A stretch of 32,541 nucleotides of DNA from SAR116 cluster bacterium AG-325-F22 (GCA_003282885.1 QBYJ01000016.1:1-32541), one strand, 5' to 3'. Numbered from the stretch's first letter, positions 16,021 through 26,196 are shown. Numbers and translations are program-made. The notes: generated from the letters alone by a model not told the origin.

Positions 16021-16036
16021 TGTTTCACGTGAAACA
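16021..16036. promoter_or_regulatory. parS site 1 (ParB-binding centromere)
   Basis: TGTTTCACGTGAAACA is a perfect 16-bp palindrome identical to the bacterial chromosomal parS consensus. It lies in the 45-nt spacer between the rho stop and the mnmE start, about 2.8 kb from the origin spacer and 4.6 kb from parB. ParB would load here as a CTP-dependent sliding clamp and be moved by ParA. It also forms an 8-bp hairpin arm but has no following T-run. Confidence 0.95.
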
Positions 16037-16059
16037 TATCAGAATAAAGATTATGTAAA

Positions 16060-17358
16060 TTGGATACTATTTTTTCATCAGCAACAACTGCTCAAAAAAG
16101 TGCAATAAAAATAATAAGAATTTCTGGAAAAGAAGCGCTCAAAACGCCAGAAATATTTTCATTTAAACCAACAAAGCCAAGGGTAGCAACTTTTAGGAGG
16201 CTATACGATTCAAATAAGGATATTATTGATGATGCAATGGTGATTTCTTTACCTGGACCAGCATCGGTTACGGGAGAAAATGTTTTTGAAATACATATTC
16301 ATGGAAGTATTGTCGTTGAAAAAAAAATATATGAACATTTAGCAAAAAGAAGAGGATTTAGAATAGCTAATAGAGGGGAGTTTACAAAGAGAGCTTTTTT
16401 AAATGGTAAAATTGATTTAACCCAAGCAGAAGGAATCAATGACTTAATAAATGCAGAAACAGAAAACCAATTCAAATCATCTATTTTACAATATGAGGGT
16501 GCCTTATACGAAAAACTAAAACTTTGGCGAAATGATATAATATTTCTTCGTTCGAAGATAGAAGCATTGATTGATTTTTCGGATGAAGAGTTACCTGAAG
16601 AGATCGAAACAGAATTCAAAAAAAAATTATTATGCTTACTTAAAGATATGAAAAGTTCTATAAAATCTAGTAATTATGGTGAAAGAATCAGAAATGGTTT
16701 TATTATTACTATATTAGGGAAGCCTAACGTTGGTAAAAGTTCTTTAATCAACTACTTGTCAAATAAGAATGTCGCCATTGTAACAGAAGAAGAAGGAACC
16801 ACAAGAGACATTTTAGAAGTCTTTTTAGACTTTGGTGGTTTTCCAATAATATTAAACGATACTGCGGGGTTAAGAAAGACCAGTTCAAATGTTGAGAAAA
16901 TTGGAATAAATAGGGCATTAAATAGGGCAGAAAAATCAGATTTAATTTTAATTTTATCAGACAATGGGGATTATCATATTCCAGATTTAAAAGTAGCAAC
17001 AAAAAAAATTTTAGTTCACACAAAATCAGATTTAAATAAAGAGTGTAATGGAAAGGGTTATAAAATTTCTGTAAAAAATCATGAAGGTATAAAAGAACTA
17101 CTTGAAGTTATTGTAGATCATTTAAAAAAGTTAGCGCCCCGAGAAAGCGTGTTATTAACCAGAAAAAGACATGTTCAAGGTATAAAAAAAGCTTCTTCTG
17201 CGTTAAAAAAAAGCTTAACAACAAACTTCGGTATTAATCCTGAGCTGGTCGCAGAGGATTTAAGAATTGCTGCTACAGAAATTGGAAACATAACTAATAT
17301 TATTGACGTTGAGGAGATTTTAGACGATATATTCAATAATTTCTGTATAGGAAAGTGA
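16060..17358 (+). CDS. mnmE: tRNA modification GTPase MnmE
   Basis: A 432-aa GTPase that with MnmG installs the (carboxymethyl)aminomethyl group on wobble U34 of certain tRNAs. The N-terminal formyl-THF-binding domain starts DTIFSSAT and includes HIHGS (78-82); a helical domain follows. In the G domain, G1 is GKPNVGKS (220-227), G2 is TTRD (247-250), G3 is DTAG (267-270) and G4 is TKSD. The C-terminal CIGK carries the catalytic Cys. The start is TTG at 16060, which puts the family's DTIFA-type N-terminus at residue 2; the ATG just upstream is followed by a stop. mnmG follows after 13 nt, so both subunits are co-expressed. Confidence 0.97.
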   Translation: MDTIFSSATTAQKSAIKIIRISGKEALKTPEIFSFKPTKPRVATFRRLYDSNKDIIDDAMVISLPGPASVTGENVFEIHIHGSIVVEKKIYEHLAKRRGFRIANRGEFTKRAFLNGKIDLTQAEGINDLINAETENQFKSSILQYEGALYEKLKLWRNDIIFLRSKIEALIDFSDEELPEEIETEFKKKLLCLLKDMKSSIKSSNYGERIRNGFIITILGKPNVGKSSLINYLSNKNVAIVTEEEGTTRDILEVFLDFGGFPIILNDTAGLRKTSSNVEKIGINRALNRAEKSDLILILSDNGDYHIPDLKVATKKILVHTKSDLNKECNGKGYKISVKNHEGIKELLEVIVDHLKKLAPRESVLLTRKRHVQGIKKASSALKKSLTTNFGINPELVAEDLRIAATEIGNITNIIDVEEILDDIFNNFCIGK

Positions 17359-17371
17359 ATTTAGGTGAGAC

Positions 17372-19246
17372 ATGAGATCTTTTGATGTTATTGTTATAGG
17401 AGGAGGCCATGCAGGCATAGAAGCGGCATCATCTTCTTCTAGAATGGGTGCTAATACAGCGCTTATTACGATGAATATAGAAAAAATTGGGGAAATGTCG
17501 TGTAATCCTGCAATAGGGGGGCTAGGTAAAGGTCATTTAGTCCGTGAAATAGACGCTCTAGACGGGCTTATGGCAAAGGCTATAGATTCTTCAGGTATCC
17601 AGTTTAGAATGTTAAATCGTTCAAGAGGTCCTGCCGTCCATGGCCCAAGATCTCAGGCCGATAGGAATCTTTATAAAAGCTCTATAACAGAACTTCTAAA
17701 GTCTTATGTCAATTTATCTATAATTGAAGGTGTTATTAGAGACATTAAAGTTGAGAATGGTAAAATTAATGGTGTTATATTAGAGGATAGTACAATTTAT
17801 AACTCTAAGTCTGTGGTTTTAACTACAGGCACTTTTTTAGGTGGAATAATCCATATAGGGAATGAGAAATTTTCTGCTGGCAGAATTGGAGATAGATCAT
17901 CTGACATTTTATCGCAAAAAATCAGACAATTTAAATTACCTATTGGGAGGTTAAAAACAGGAACTCCTCCAAGAATTAAAAAAAATAGTATTAATTGGGA
18001 AAAAGTAGAAATGCAATGCGCTGATCTTGAACCAATACCTTTTTCTTATATGAATGATAAAATAAAGGTTCAACAAATTCAATGTGGTATAACAAGAACT
18101 AATAATTACACACATAATATAATATCCAATAATATCAAATTATCGCCAGTTTTTTCAGGATCAATTCAGGGTTTAGGACCTAGATATTGCCCAAGTATTG
18201 AAGATAAAGTTTACAGGTTTAATGAAAAGAATTCGCATCAAATTTTTCTTGAACCAGAAGGTTTGGACAGCCCATTAGTTTATCCTAATGGTATTTCTAC
18301 AAGCTTACCAAAAAAAGTTCAGGATGAATTTTTAAAAACGATTAATGGATTAGAGAATGCCGTTATTGAACAATATGGTTATGCAATTGAGTACGATTAC
18401 ATGGACCCAAGGGCTTTAAAAAACACTCTTGAAGTAAAATCAATAAAAGGATTGTTTTTTGCTGGTCAGATAAACGGAACAACTGGTTATGAAGAAGCAG
18501 CGGCGCAAGGTTTGATAGCAGGTATAAATGCTTCAATTAACTTGAACAATAATCCTCAATGGTTTTCTCTAGATCGATCTGAAGCGTATATAGGTGTCAT
18601 GATTGATGATTTAATTACAAGAGGAGCGCCAGAACCATACAGAATATTTACCTCCAGAGCCGAATACAGATTGCTTTTACGATCTGATAATGCGGATCAG
18701 CGTCTTACAAGTAAAGGAATTAAATTTGGAGTTGTTGGCCTTGAAAGAGAAAAATTTTGGCTAAGAAAAAAGGAAGAGCTTGAAAAAGCAAACAAAATGA
18801 TGGACAAACTAATTTCTAAACCTAGTGAATTAAAAAAATATAATTTGCCCTCACCTAGAACGGGAAAACCTAAAACGCCAAAAGATATTCTTTCATCAGG
18901 AAGCTTTTTGATAAAAGATTTATTTAGTATTTGGCCAGAACTAAAAAAAATACCGACTCAATTGCATGCTCAGCTTGAGACAGACTCAATATACAATGTT
19001 TATTTGAAAAGACAATTAGAAGATATTAAAGCATATAAAAAGGAAACAAAGATAAAAATTCCAACAAATTTTGACTTTAATCAAATTAAGGGGTTATCCA
19101 ATGAAACAAAGGACATTTTGAACAATGTCAGACCAACCAGCATTTCTCAAGTATCAAATTTACCAGGATTCACCCCTGCTGCAACATTATTACTTCTCAG
19201 GCATTTAAAAAAAGTAACCACGTTAAAAGCTGTTAATGAAAATTAA
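17372..19246 (+). CDS. mnmG: tRNA uridine-5-carboxymethylaminomethyl modification enzyme MnmG (GidA)
   Basis: A 624-aa FAD-dependent partner of MnmE. The dinucleotide-binding GGGHAG (10-15) is followed by [24 protein letters not shown], a family hallmark. [11 protein letters not shown] contains the conserved Cys-region neighbour, and [18 protein letters not shown] and the C-terminal helical GFTPAA region are intact. The ATG has a good Shine-Dalgarno (AGGTGA, about 4 nt before). The last 11 bases overlap rsmG. The mnmE-mnmG-rsmG-parA-parB order is conserved near the origin of many bacteria. Confidence 0.97.
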   Translation: MRSFDVIVIGGGHAGIEAASSSSRMGANTALITMNIEKIGEMSCNPAIGGLGKGHLVREIDALDGLMAKAIDSSGIQFRMLNRSRGPAVHGPRSQADRNLYKSSITELLKSYVNLSIIEGVIRDIKVENGKINGVILEDSTIYNSKSVVLTTGTFLGGIIHIGNEKFSAGRIGDRSSDILSQKIRQFKLPIGRLKTGTPPRIKKNSINWEKVEMQCADLEPIPFSYMNDKIKVQQIQCGITRTNNYTHNIISNNIKLSPVFSGSIQGLGPRYCPSIEDKVYRFNEKNSHQIFLEPEGLDSPLVYPNGISTSLPKKVQDEFLKTINGLENAVIEQYGYAIEYDYMDPRALKNTLEVKSIKGLFFAGQINGTTGYEEAAAQGLIAGINASINLNNNPQWFSLDRSEAYIGVMIDDLITRGAPEPYRIFTSRAEYRLLLRSDNADQRLTSKGIKFGVVGLEREKFWLRKKEELEKANKMMDKLISKPSELKKYNLPSPRTGKPKTPKDILSSGSFLIKDLFSIWPELKKIPTQLHAQLETDSIYNVYLKRQLEDIKAYKKETKIKIPTNFDFNQIKGLSNETKDILNNVRPTSISQVSNLPGFTPAATLLLLRHLKKVTTLKAVNEN

Positions 19247-19883
19247 TTCTTATAATGATTTTTGTTTGTTTCAAGATGTTTCACGTGAAACATTTGAAAA
19301 ATTTTCTGTTTACTATCAAACTCTAATAAAATGGCAAAATTCTATTAATTTAATTAGTAAAAATACTATAGAGAGAATTTGGGAGAGACATTTTCTAGAT
19401 TCAGCACAACTATATAACATTACAAAAGAGATTGATGGAAATATCATTGATTTTGGTTCAGGCGCAGGTTTTCCTGGTTTGATTTTAGCGATGATGGGTA
19501 ACAAAAAGATACATTTAGTTGAATCAGACCAAAAAAAATGTACATTTTTGCGAGAGGTTTCTATGCTTTCTGAAACAAATGTTACAGTTCATCACAATAG
19601 AATTGAAGACCTAGAATATTTTGATGTTGAACTTATTACTGCTAGAGCTTTAGCTCCGTTAAATAAATTGATAGATTATGCTGAAGCTTTTACAAAGAAT
19701 TCTTCAACCAATCAAAAGCTTCCTAAACTACTGTTTTTGAAGGGTAAATCATATAAGAAAGAAATTTCAGAGCTAGGTAAAAGGAAAAGCCTCTCTATTG
19801 AAGAATTTGATTCAATTACAGATAAATTTGGTAAAATTTTATATATTAATAAAATAAATATGTTAAATATTAAAGATGAATAA
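19236..19883 (+). CDS. rsmG: 16S rRNA (guanine527-N7)-methyltransferase RsmG
   Basis: A 215-aa SAM-dependent enzyme methylating G527 of 16S r[16 protein letters not shown] (70-82) is the SAM-binding motif [10 protein letters not shown] (51-59) is the conserved helix before it, and [12 protein letters not shown] the catalytic-domain block. Residues 14-19 read DVSRET, and the DNA encoding them is a perfect parS palindrome (separate entry), a dual-use codon arrangement known from several bacteria. It overlaps mnmG by 11 nt and parA by 8 nt. Confidence 0.97.
   Translation: MKINSYNDFCLFQDVSRETFEKFSVYYQTLIKWQNSINLISKNTIERIWERHFLDSAQLYNITKEIDGNIIDFGSGAGFPGLILAMMGNKKIHLVESDQKKCTFLREVSMLSETNVTVHHNRIEDLEYFDVELITARALAPLNKLIDYAEAFTKNSSTNQKLPKLLFLKGKSYKKEISELGKRKSLSIEEFDSITDKFGKILYINKINMLNIKDE
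19277..19292. promoter_or_regulatory. parS site 2 inside the rsmG coding sequence
   Basis: A second exact TGTTTCACGTGAAACA lies in frame within rsmG and encodes part of DVSRET. It is about 3.3 kb from parS site 1 and 0.6 kb upstream of parA. Two identical 16-bp palindromes within 3.3 kb of the parAB genes make chance implausible. Confidence 0.95.
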
Positions 19884-20655
19884 AAATTGTGGTCAAATAA
19901 TTGCAGTTGCCAACCAAAAAGGTGGTGTAGGAAAAACTACAACTGTTGTTAATTTAGCTACTGCTATGGCTGCTTGTGATAAGAAAACCCTCATTATTGA
20001 TTCGGATCCACAAGGCAATGCCAGCACTGGATTTGGTGTTAGCTATAATGATCGAGATAAAGATTTATACTCTGTAATCTGTGGAAAAACAAATATTAAC
20101 AAAGCAATAAAATCTACTATGATCCCGAGGCTTGACATAATTCCCACATCGCCTGATTTGTCTGTACTTGAACAGGAATTAGTTGATGTGCAGAATAGGG
20201 AGTATAAAATTAAAAGTCTATTAAAAGAGATAAAAATAAATTATGATTATATCTTTATTGATTGTCCCCCATCTTTAGGACTGCTTACATTAAATGCTTT
20301 ATGTGCTGCTAAAAGTCTCATAATTCCATTACAAACAGAATACTATGCATTAGAAGGGCTATCACAGCTTATCAAAACATTAGAATCCGTTAAAGGTAAT
20401 TTTAATAAAGATATTGCATTAAAGGGTATATTGTTGACTATGTATGATAAAAGAAACAAAATTTGTGAAATGGTATCAAATGATGTTAAAAATCATTTTA
20501 GTAACAAGGTTTTTAAAACTGTTATTCCGAGAAATGTAAGAGTTTCTGAAGCTCCAAGCTATGGTCAACCAGTTTTGATGTATGATATATCTTGCCCTGG
20601 ATCACAAGCATATGCATCTCTTGCGGGTGAAATCATAAATCAAGAGAAAGACTAA
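19876..20655 (+). CDS. parA: Chromosome-partitioning ATPase ParA (Soj)
   Basis: A 259-aa deviant Walker ATPase that moves origin regions apart by cycling on and off the nucleoid. KGGVGKT (15-21) with the signature first Lys, DSDPQGNAS (Walker A' region), DYIFIDCPPSLGLL (Walker B) and the C-terminal VIPRNVRVSEAPSYGQP are all present. The short N-terminus without a helix-turn-helix marks the chromosomal Soj-type form rather than a plasmid ParA. It overlaps rsmG by 8 nt and is 1 nt upstream of parB. Confidence 0.97.
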   Translation: MNKNCGQIIAVANQKGGVGKTTTVVNLATAMAACDKKTLIIDSDPQGNASTGFGVSYNDRDKDLYSVICGKTNINKAIKSTMIPRLDIIPTSPDLSVLEQELVDVQNREYKIKSLLKEIKINYDYIFIDCPPSLGLLTLNALCAAKSLIIPLQTEYYALEGLSQLIKTLESVKGNFNKDIALKGILLTMYDKRNKICEMVSNDVKNHFSNKVFKTVIPRNVRVSEAPSYGQPVLMYDISCPGSQAYASLAGEIINQEKD

Positions 20656-20656
20656 A

Positions 20657-21538
20657 ATGAAAAAAAATAAAAATACAAAAATTAGTGGATTAGGAAGTGG
20701 TCTATCAAGTTTATTAGGAAGTGAATTTGAAAAAAAATCAATACTAAGAGAGGAAAATAATAATGAAGGATATAAAATGGTTCCAATTGAATTTATTCAA
20801 CCTGGATCATGGCAACCAAGAAAAAAATTTGATAAAAAGGAATTAGAATCTTTAACAAAATCAATTAAAAATCAAGGTGTTATTCAACCTATAATCCTAA
20901 AAACGAGAGAAGACAAACAAAATCATTATCATTTGATTGCTGGTGAAAGAAGATGGAGAGCCTGTCAAATGGCTAAAATACATGAAATACCATCAATTAT
21001 AAGAGATGATATAGAGAATAACAAAATCGCAGAATTGTCTTTAGTAGAAAACATTCAAAGATCGGAATTAAATCCAATAGAAGAGTCTGAGGGTTATCAA
21101 TCTTTAATTGAAAATTATAATTATACACAGGAAGAAATTTCAAAAGCTGTAGGTAAATCTCGATCTTATATTGCCAATATTTTAAGGTTAAAGTCATTAT
21201 CAGAATTAGCTAAAGAATTTCTAGTACAAGAAAAGTTAACTGTCGGTCAAATAAGACCTCTTATTGGACACAATAATATCGATCACTTGCTTGAATTGAT
21301 AAATAAAAATAATTTAACGTCAAGACAAGTCGAAAAACTAGTAAAGAAACAAAGTAAAAAGGCACCTTTTTCAAAAAATAAAGATTTAGATATTTTAGAA
21401 TTAGAAAAGGAGATTTTAGAAATTACAGGTATTAGAGTGAAGATTAATTTTAATAATATAAAAGAAACAGGAAATATAACATTTGAATGTAAGAACTTAA
21501 CCGAATTTGACTATGTGTTGAAAAAAATTAAGTCTTAA
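20657..21538 (+). CDS. parB: Chromosome-partitioning protein ParB (Spo0J)
   Basis: A 293-aa parS-binding CTPase clamp. The N-terminal GLGSGLSSLLG (11-21) is the ParA-stimulating motif. The CTP-binding domain contains GERRWRA (96-102) and ENIQRSELNPIEE (131-143). The helix-turn-helix (about 157-178, TQEEISKAVGKSRSYIANIL) contacts parS. The C-terminal dimerisation domain starts about residue 245. Two parS sites lie 1.4 and 4.6 kb upstream. The 3' end overlaps convergent holA by 11 bp. Confidence 0.97.
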   Translation: MKKNKNTKISGLGSGLSSLLGSEFEKKSILREENNNEGYKMVPIEFIQPGSWQPRKKFDKKELESLTKSIKNQGVIQPIILKTREDKQNHYHLIAGERRWRACQMAKIHEIPSIIRDDIENNKIAELSLVENIQRSELNPIEESEGYQSLIENYNYTQEEISKAVGKSRSYIANILRLKSLSELAKEFLVQEKLTVGQIRPLIGHNNIDHLLELINKNNLTSRQVEKLVKKQSKKAPFSKNKDLDILELEKEILEITGIRVKINFNNIKETGNITFECKNLTEFDYVLKKIKS

Positions 21539-22571
21539 CTCTTTTTTTAGCCAGTATAGAAGTTGACAATATAAATTGGGATATGAGAGTTTTTTCTGGA
21601 TATAGGCCTGTTTTAGTCTTTAATTCAAGATCAATTAGTCTCTTTTGAATTAAATTTATTTTTTTAAAAGACCACAAATTACATTGAGACAGAAAAAAAG
21701 GCTTATCTTTGAAAAAAACAGGTGGTTTTAAACAGTCTACAGCTTCAGAAAAACTGCTTCCAAGTTGACTTGATATAAGAATTTTCTCAACAGTCTTAAA
21801 ATGTTTCCCAAACATTCTTACAAGAATAATATTACTATTTGATTTATCATAAATTTTTTCTAAGTAATTTAAAGATTCTTTTGCATCACCCATTGAACAT
21901 GACTTCACAACTTTATTCAAGTTTATGTCCTCGTTATTCATTAGAAATTTAAAAAGTACGTCTTCAGTAACAGTTTTGTTGTTTTTTAAAAAACTATCTA
22001 ATTTATCTAATTCCATTTTATTAGATAAAGAGTCTGAATTAAAAGTGGAACTGAACTTTGAAATAAATTCATTAGAAAAAAAAATCTTATGCTTAATAAG
22101 TATATTATTTATATTATTTTTTATTTTATTAGTTTTTTCTTCATAACATACGGTTAAAATACTTTTATTTGAATTTTTGAAATATTTAACTAGTTGATTT
22201 TGCTCGCCTATGTTTCCTGCTTTTATAATAAGTAAATAATTAATATCTTCCTCAACTACTGAGTTTAAAATAATATTTTCAATATTTTTGTTAATCCTTA
22301 TGTGTGATAAATCCAATAAGATAATTTTCCTTTCTGAAAAAATATTTAACGTGTTTATATTATCTTCAAGAATTAAAGGGTTTTCGCTAAATTCGGAACC
22401 ATCAATCTTAGAAACATTAAAAGGATTATTTACATCAATATTTAATAATGTAATAGATTTATTGTATAATAAATCTATTAAACCCAAATTAGATCCATAA
22501 AAAAAAATTATTTTGGTGTTTTTGCAATTTCTTTGAATATATTCTTCAAAATTGTCAGATTTAATTTTCAA
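21528..22571 (-). CDS. holA: DNA polymerase III delta subunit
   Basis: A 347-aa clamp-loader delta subunit, called from the fold pattern and context. IIFFYGSNLGLID near residue 21 is the degenerate P-loop region of HolA, followed by an ATPase-like domain, a linker, and a C-terminal helical collar with KHFKTVEKIL and PPVFFKDKPFF, blocks typical of alphaproteobacterial HolA. It overlaps the lptE stop by 11 nt and follows leuS-lptE, the standard proteobacterial order. Divergence is high, as usual for this subunit. Confidence 0.88.
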   Translation of the reverse strand: MKIKSDNFEEYIQRNCKNTKIIFFYGSNLGLIDLLYNKSITLLNIDVNNPFNVSKIDGSEFSENPLILEDNINTLNIFSERKIILLDLSHIRINKNIENIILNSVVEEDINYLLIIKAGNIGEQNQLVKYFKNSNKSILTVCYEEKTNKIKNNINNILIKHKIFFSNEFISKFSSTFNSDSLSNKMELDKLDSFLKNNKTVTEDVLFKFLMNNEDINLNKVVKSCSMGDAKESLNYLEKIYDKSNSNIILVRMFGKHFKTVEKILISSQLGSSFSEAVDCLKPPVFFKDKPFFLSQCNLWSFKKINLIQKRLIDLELKTKTGLYPEKTLISQFILSTSILAKKRVKT

Positions 22572-23049
22572 TTAGTTTTCTTAAAGTTATATGAGTTATT
22601 ATATAAAGTTTATTAGCTGAGTTTTGACTCAATCTTTCTTTTATATGATCTAAACTTATTTCATTGCTATATAGTGAATTTGATGAAAAACCTAGTGCAG
22701 GAAAAGTTTTTATTGAACCAGATTTAACCAAAAGATTTGAATTATTATCTATTAATGTGTATTTAGTAACACCCGAAGTTGTATTGACTGCCTTTGAATT
22801 ACCTAGTGATAATGTATCATTGGAAGTAAAAGAAATATCAGCCTTTAGAACAAAGTCAGCTTGAAGCTCTTTTTCATTATTGAATTTTCTTTTTAAATAT
22901 TCTTTTAGAAGGATATTATATTTATTGTTTGGTGTTTCAATTGCAATAGACTTGTCATTAACAGTGTTAATTTTGACAATGTTCTCAGTTGAACAACCAA
23001 AAATAGTTATGAGAAGTAAAAATGTTACAATTTTCTTAATGAAAAACAT
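22561..23049 (-). CDS. lptE: LPS-assembly lipoprotein LptE
   Basis: A 162-aa lipoprotein: a hydrophobic signal ends TIFGC with Cys19 as the lipidation site. The rest has LptE-like features, including DFVLKADISF, YTLIDNNSNLLVKSGSIKTFPAL and a C-terminal helix. LptE plugs the LptD barrel and helps insert LPS in the outer membrane. Similarity is weak, as is typical for the family; the leuS-lptE-holA position is the main support. The gap to leuS is 13 nt. Confidence 0.83.
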   Translation of the reverse strand: MFFIKKIVTFLLLITIFGCSTENIVKINTVNDKSIAIETPNNKYNILLKEYLKRKFNNEKELQADFVLKADISFTSNDTLSLGNSKAVNTTSGVTKYTLIDNNSNLLVKSGSIKTFPALGFSSNSLYSNEISLDHIKERLSQNSANKLYIITHITLRKLIEN

Positions 23050-23062
23050 GCGTAACTCTATT

Positions 23063-25585
23063 TTAAATTACAAAGTTTACAATACGATTTGGAATTACTA
23101 TAACTTTTTTTGGAGTTACGTTCAAAAACTTTAAAACATTTTTTTCTTTCAAGGCTATTTTTTCTAAGTCATCTTTATTTATATCTTTTTGAACTTCAAT
23201 AATTGCTCTCATTTTGCCATTAATTTGTATCGGTATTTTTATTTTATTTTTTTCTTCAATAGTATTATCGAAAGTAGGCCAACTTTCGATAGCTATCATA
23301 TTTTTTTCTTTTAACTTTTGCCATAAAGCTTCAGCAATATGAGGTACCATAGGATTTATTAGAATCAACAATTTTTTTGTACTATATAAAATTACACTTT
23401 TATCGTTGCTATCTAATATTTTATAAGATGAAAGGGTGTTAAACAAACTTCTAATTGACGCTACAGCTATATTGAAATGAAAATCATCGATAGATTTTGT
23501 AACTTCATTGATAGTCTTATTTAACTCTGAAAGTAATTCTTTGTGTGATTTTGAGAGGTTTCTGGGAAGTTTATTGTCTACTTTTTCTATTTCTAAGTTA
23601 TTAACAAAGTTCCACAACTTATTTAAAAAACGCCAGGATCCTTCTATACCTGAATCTGACCATTCCATATCCCTATTAGGCGGAGAATCAGAAAGCATAA
23701 AAAATCTAGCAGTATCTGCACCATAATTCTGAATTATTTGTTGAGGATCAATAACATTTTTTTTGGATTTACTCATTTTTTCTATTCTTCCAGGAATAAC
23801 TTCTTCTTTTGTAACTGCGTGGAAAAATTTGTTATTTTCTTTTATTACTTGGTTTGGGAAAAGCCATTTTTCTTTTTTAGTTTTAAAAGTTTGATGGCAA
23901 ATCATACCCTGTGTTTGAAGAGAATTAAAAGGTTCTTCTAGATCAATTGACTTTACGGATTTTAAAGCTCTCATAAAAAACCTTGAATATAGGAGATGCA
24001 TTACTGCATGTTCAACTCCACCTATATATTGATCAACAGGCATCCAGTATTTGAATGCTTCTTCTGTAAATGCCTTCGAGGGGTTTAAATCTGTAAATCT
24101 GGCAAAATACCAACTTGATTCAAAAAAAGTATCAAAGGTGTCAGTTTCTCTTAAAGCATTATTATTACATTTTGGACATTTTGTATTTTTCCAGGTAGGG
24201 TGTGAAACTAGCGGATTCCCTTTAAAATCAAAATTTATATCTTCTGGAAGGCAGATAGGAAGTTGTTTTTCTGGAACAGGGACTTCACCGCAACTATCAC
24301 AAAAAACTATAGGTATGGGACAGCCCCAATATCTTTGACGAGACACTCCCCAATCACGAATCCTATATGTTGTAGATTCTTGTCCAACTCCTAATTCTTG
24401 TAATTTTTTAATACTTAAATCTATAGCTTCTTGGGTGTTTAAACCATTTAAAAATTCAGAATTGACGTGTGGGCCATCTCCTGTATATGGAAGATTGTTG
24501 TCATTTTCAACTACCGATATAACTTCTAAAGAGTATTTTTTAGCAAAGTCATAATCTCTTTGATCATGAGCAGGGCAGCCAAAAACAGCCCCAGTCCCAT
24601 AATCCATTAGTATAAAATTTGCAATATATATCTTTAAATTTACCCCTATTTTAAATGGATGTGAAACGGTAAGACCAGTTTCATAACCAAATTTATCAGC
24701 TTTTTCAAGATCTGCTTCTTTATTAGATTGTTTGTCACAAAATTTTAAAAAATCTTTGGCTTTATTGTCATTTTTTGCAATTTGTAAGGATAATTGATGT
24801 TGTGGAGAAATTGCAATAAATGTGGCCCCAAAAATAGTATCTGGTCTTGTGGTAAAAATTTTAATTGTCTCTTTTGAGTTGTTTATTGAGAAATTTATAG
24901 TGGCGCCATTGCTTTTGCCAATCCAATTCTTTTGCATAATTTTAACTCTGTCAGGCCATTCTTTTAAGTTATCAATTTCATTAAGCAAGTCTTCGGCAAA
25001 ATCAGAAATTTTAAGAAACCATCCTTTCATTTTCTTTTTCTCTACTTCTACGCCTGAACGCCATCCACGACCATCAACAACCTGCTCATTAGCTAAGACT
25101 GTTTGCTCAACTGGATCCCAATTAACAACAGTTTCCTTTTTATAAGCAATGCCTGCCTTGTAGAAATCTAGAAACATTTTTTGCTCAAACTTATAATAAT
25201 CTGGGCTGCAAGTTGCAAATTCCCTTTCCCAGTCATAGGATAAGCCCATTTGTTTTAATTGACTTTTCATAACTTCAATATTTGAGTAAGTCCATTTAGA
25301 TGGAAGGGTATTATTTTCAATAGCTGCATTTTCTGCGGGTAGACCAAAAGCATCCCAACCCATTGGATGTAGAACATTAAAGCCTTGTGCTTTTTTATAT
25401 CTAGCAATAAGATCACCTAAAGTATAATTACGAACATGTCCCATATGAATTGCACCTGAGGGATATGGAAACATTTCCAAAACATAATATTTAGGTCTGT
25501 TATAATCAATCTTGGCTTTAAAAATGCCGAAATCATTCCATTTTTTTTGCCATTCTTTCTCTATTAGTGAAGGGTTATATTTCAT
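23063..25585 (-). CDS. leuS: Leucyl-tRNA synthetase
   Basis: An 840-aa class I synthetase. The HIGH signature is HMGH (47-50) in YPSGAIHMGHVRNY; KMSKS is at 603-607. The CP1 editing domain (about 220-420) includes TTRPDTIFGATF and YGTGAVFGCPAHDQRD with the editing Asp. A zinc-ribbon insert has CDSCGEVPVP and CPKC. The C-terminal domain closes with the NGKMRAIIEV block. Length and order match bacterial LeuRS. The DUF3576 lipoprotein gene ends 2 nt upstream and lptE follows downstream. Confidence 0.98.
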   Translation of the reverse strand: MKYNPSLIEKEWQKKWNDFGIFKAKIDYNRPKYYVLEMFPYPSGAIHMGHVRNYTLGDLIARYKKAQGFNVLHPMGWDAFGLPAENAAIENNTLPSKWTYSNIEVMKSQLKQMGLSYDWEREFATCSPDYYKFEQKMFLDFYKAGIAYKKETVVNWDPVEQTVLANEQVVDGRGWRSGVEVEKKKMKGWFLKISDFAEDLLNEIDNLKEWPDRVKIMQKNWIGKSNGATINFSINNSKETIKIFTTRPDTIFGATFIAISPQHQLSLQIAKNDNKAKDFLKFCDKQSNKEADLEKADKFGYETGLTVSHPFKIGVNLKIYIANFILMDYGTGAVFGCPAHDQRDYDFAKKYSLEVISVVENDNNLPYTGDGPHVNSEFLNGLNTQEAIDLSIKKLQELGVGQESTTYRIRDWGVSRQRYWGCPIPIVFCDSCGEVPVPEKQLPICLPEDINFDFKGNPLVSHPTWKNTKCPKCNNNALRETDTFDTFFESSWYFARFTDLNPSKAFTEEAFKYWMPVDQYIGGVEHAVMHLLYSRFFMRALKSVKSIDLEEPFNSLQTQGMICHQTFKTKKEKWLFPNQVIKENNKFFHAVTKEEVIPGRIEKMSKSKKNVIDPQQIIQNYGADTARFFMLSDSPPNRDMEWSDSGIEGSWRFLNKLWNFVNNLEIEKVDNKLPRNLSKSHKELLSELNKTINEVTKSIDDFHFNIAVASIRSLFNTLSSYKILDSNDKSVILYSTKKLLILINPMVPHIAEALWQKLKEKNMIAIESWPTFDNTIEEKNKIKIPIQINGKMRAIIEVQKDINKDDLEKIALKEKNVLKFLNVTPKKVIVIPNRIVNFVI

Positions 25586-25587
25586 AA

Positions 25588-26106
25588 TTATTTATTTAAA
25601 GAATTAGTTCTATAATTTCGTGCTTCGTTTAAAATGTTACTTTCAATTTGAGAGGCTAGTTTGTCATCAGTATATGTGTTTTTCCAAACCCCATCCTCTA
25701 AATTTTGAACATGCACTTTAACGCTTATACCGTCTGATCTTAATTCACTAGTCTTTATATATGCCATAATTTTTATTCTTTTATTCTTTATATTTTTATT
25801 AACATACCAGTCAGTTATTATTGTACCACCTAATGCATCAGTAGAAATTAAAGGTGCAATTGATAAAATATCTAAAGAGGCTCGCCATAAATAACCATTT
25901 ACGTTTACACCGGTTTCAGAGGATTGAGGATCAAGAAGATCACTCAAAGATATTCCTTTTTTGGAGTCTTTCGAGAAGATTCCTGGGGTTTTCTTTTCTC
26001 CTGTGATTGGATTGCTAAATATAGTATTATCACTAGAACATCCAAATAAAATAATAAAATTAAACAGTAGTATTAAATTTTTGATCATTAAGGTAAACCT
26101 TTTCAT
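25588..26106 (-). CDS. DUF3576-family lipoprotein
   Basis: A 172-aa predicted lipoprotein of unknown function. The signal peptide ends in the lipobox LFGC (Cys23). The segment VNGYLWRASLDILSIAPLISTDALGGTIITDWY is the hallmark of DUF3576, an alphaproteobacterial family usually placed directly upstream of leuS, as here. A second ATG at 26088 (residue 7) has AAGG about 9 nt upstream on the minus strand and may be the true start; either gives a functional signal peptide. It probably resides at the outer membrane. Context with lptE suggests an envelope role, but that is inference. Confidence 0.85.
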   Translation of the reverse strand: MKRFTLMIKNLILLFNFIILFGCSSDNTIFSNPITGEKKTPGIFSKDSKKGISLSDLLDPQSSETGVNVNGYLWRASLDILSIAPLISTDALGGTIITDWYVNKNIKNKRIKIMAYIKTSELRSDGISVKVHVQNLEDGVWKNTYTDDKLASQIESNILNEARNYRTNSLNK

Positions 26107-26169
26107 ATATGAATTAAATATTTTATCAGTATTTAAGAATATTTTAAATAATTAATAACAGAAAGACAT

Positions 26170-26196
26170 AAAAAAAGGCGGCCAAAGCCGCCTTTT
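26170..26196 (-). terminator. Rho-independent terminator of the porin gene
   Basis: A perfect 10-bp stem AAAAGGCGGC/GCCGCCTTTT (26173-26182 and 26187-26196) with a 4-nt loop, 22 nt beyond the porin stop. On the minus strand the GC-rich core is followed by a T-run of seven. The plus-strand T-run is only four, so it mainly serves the porin and insulates the downstream DUF3576-leuS operon. Confidence 0.88.

Noticed and set aside
14751-17023. Long minus-strand open frames opposite rho and mnmE, and similar frames opposite leuS and timA
   Set aside because: They are shadows of well-identified genes, with no family resemblance or start signals of their own.
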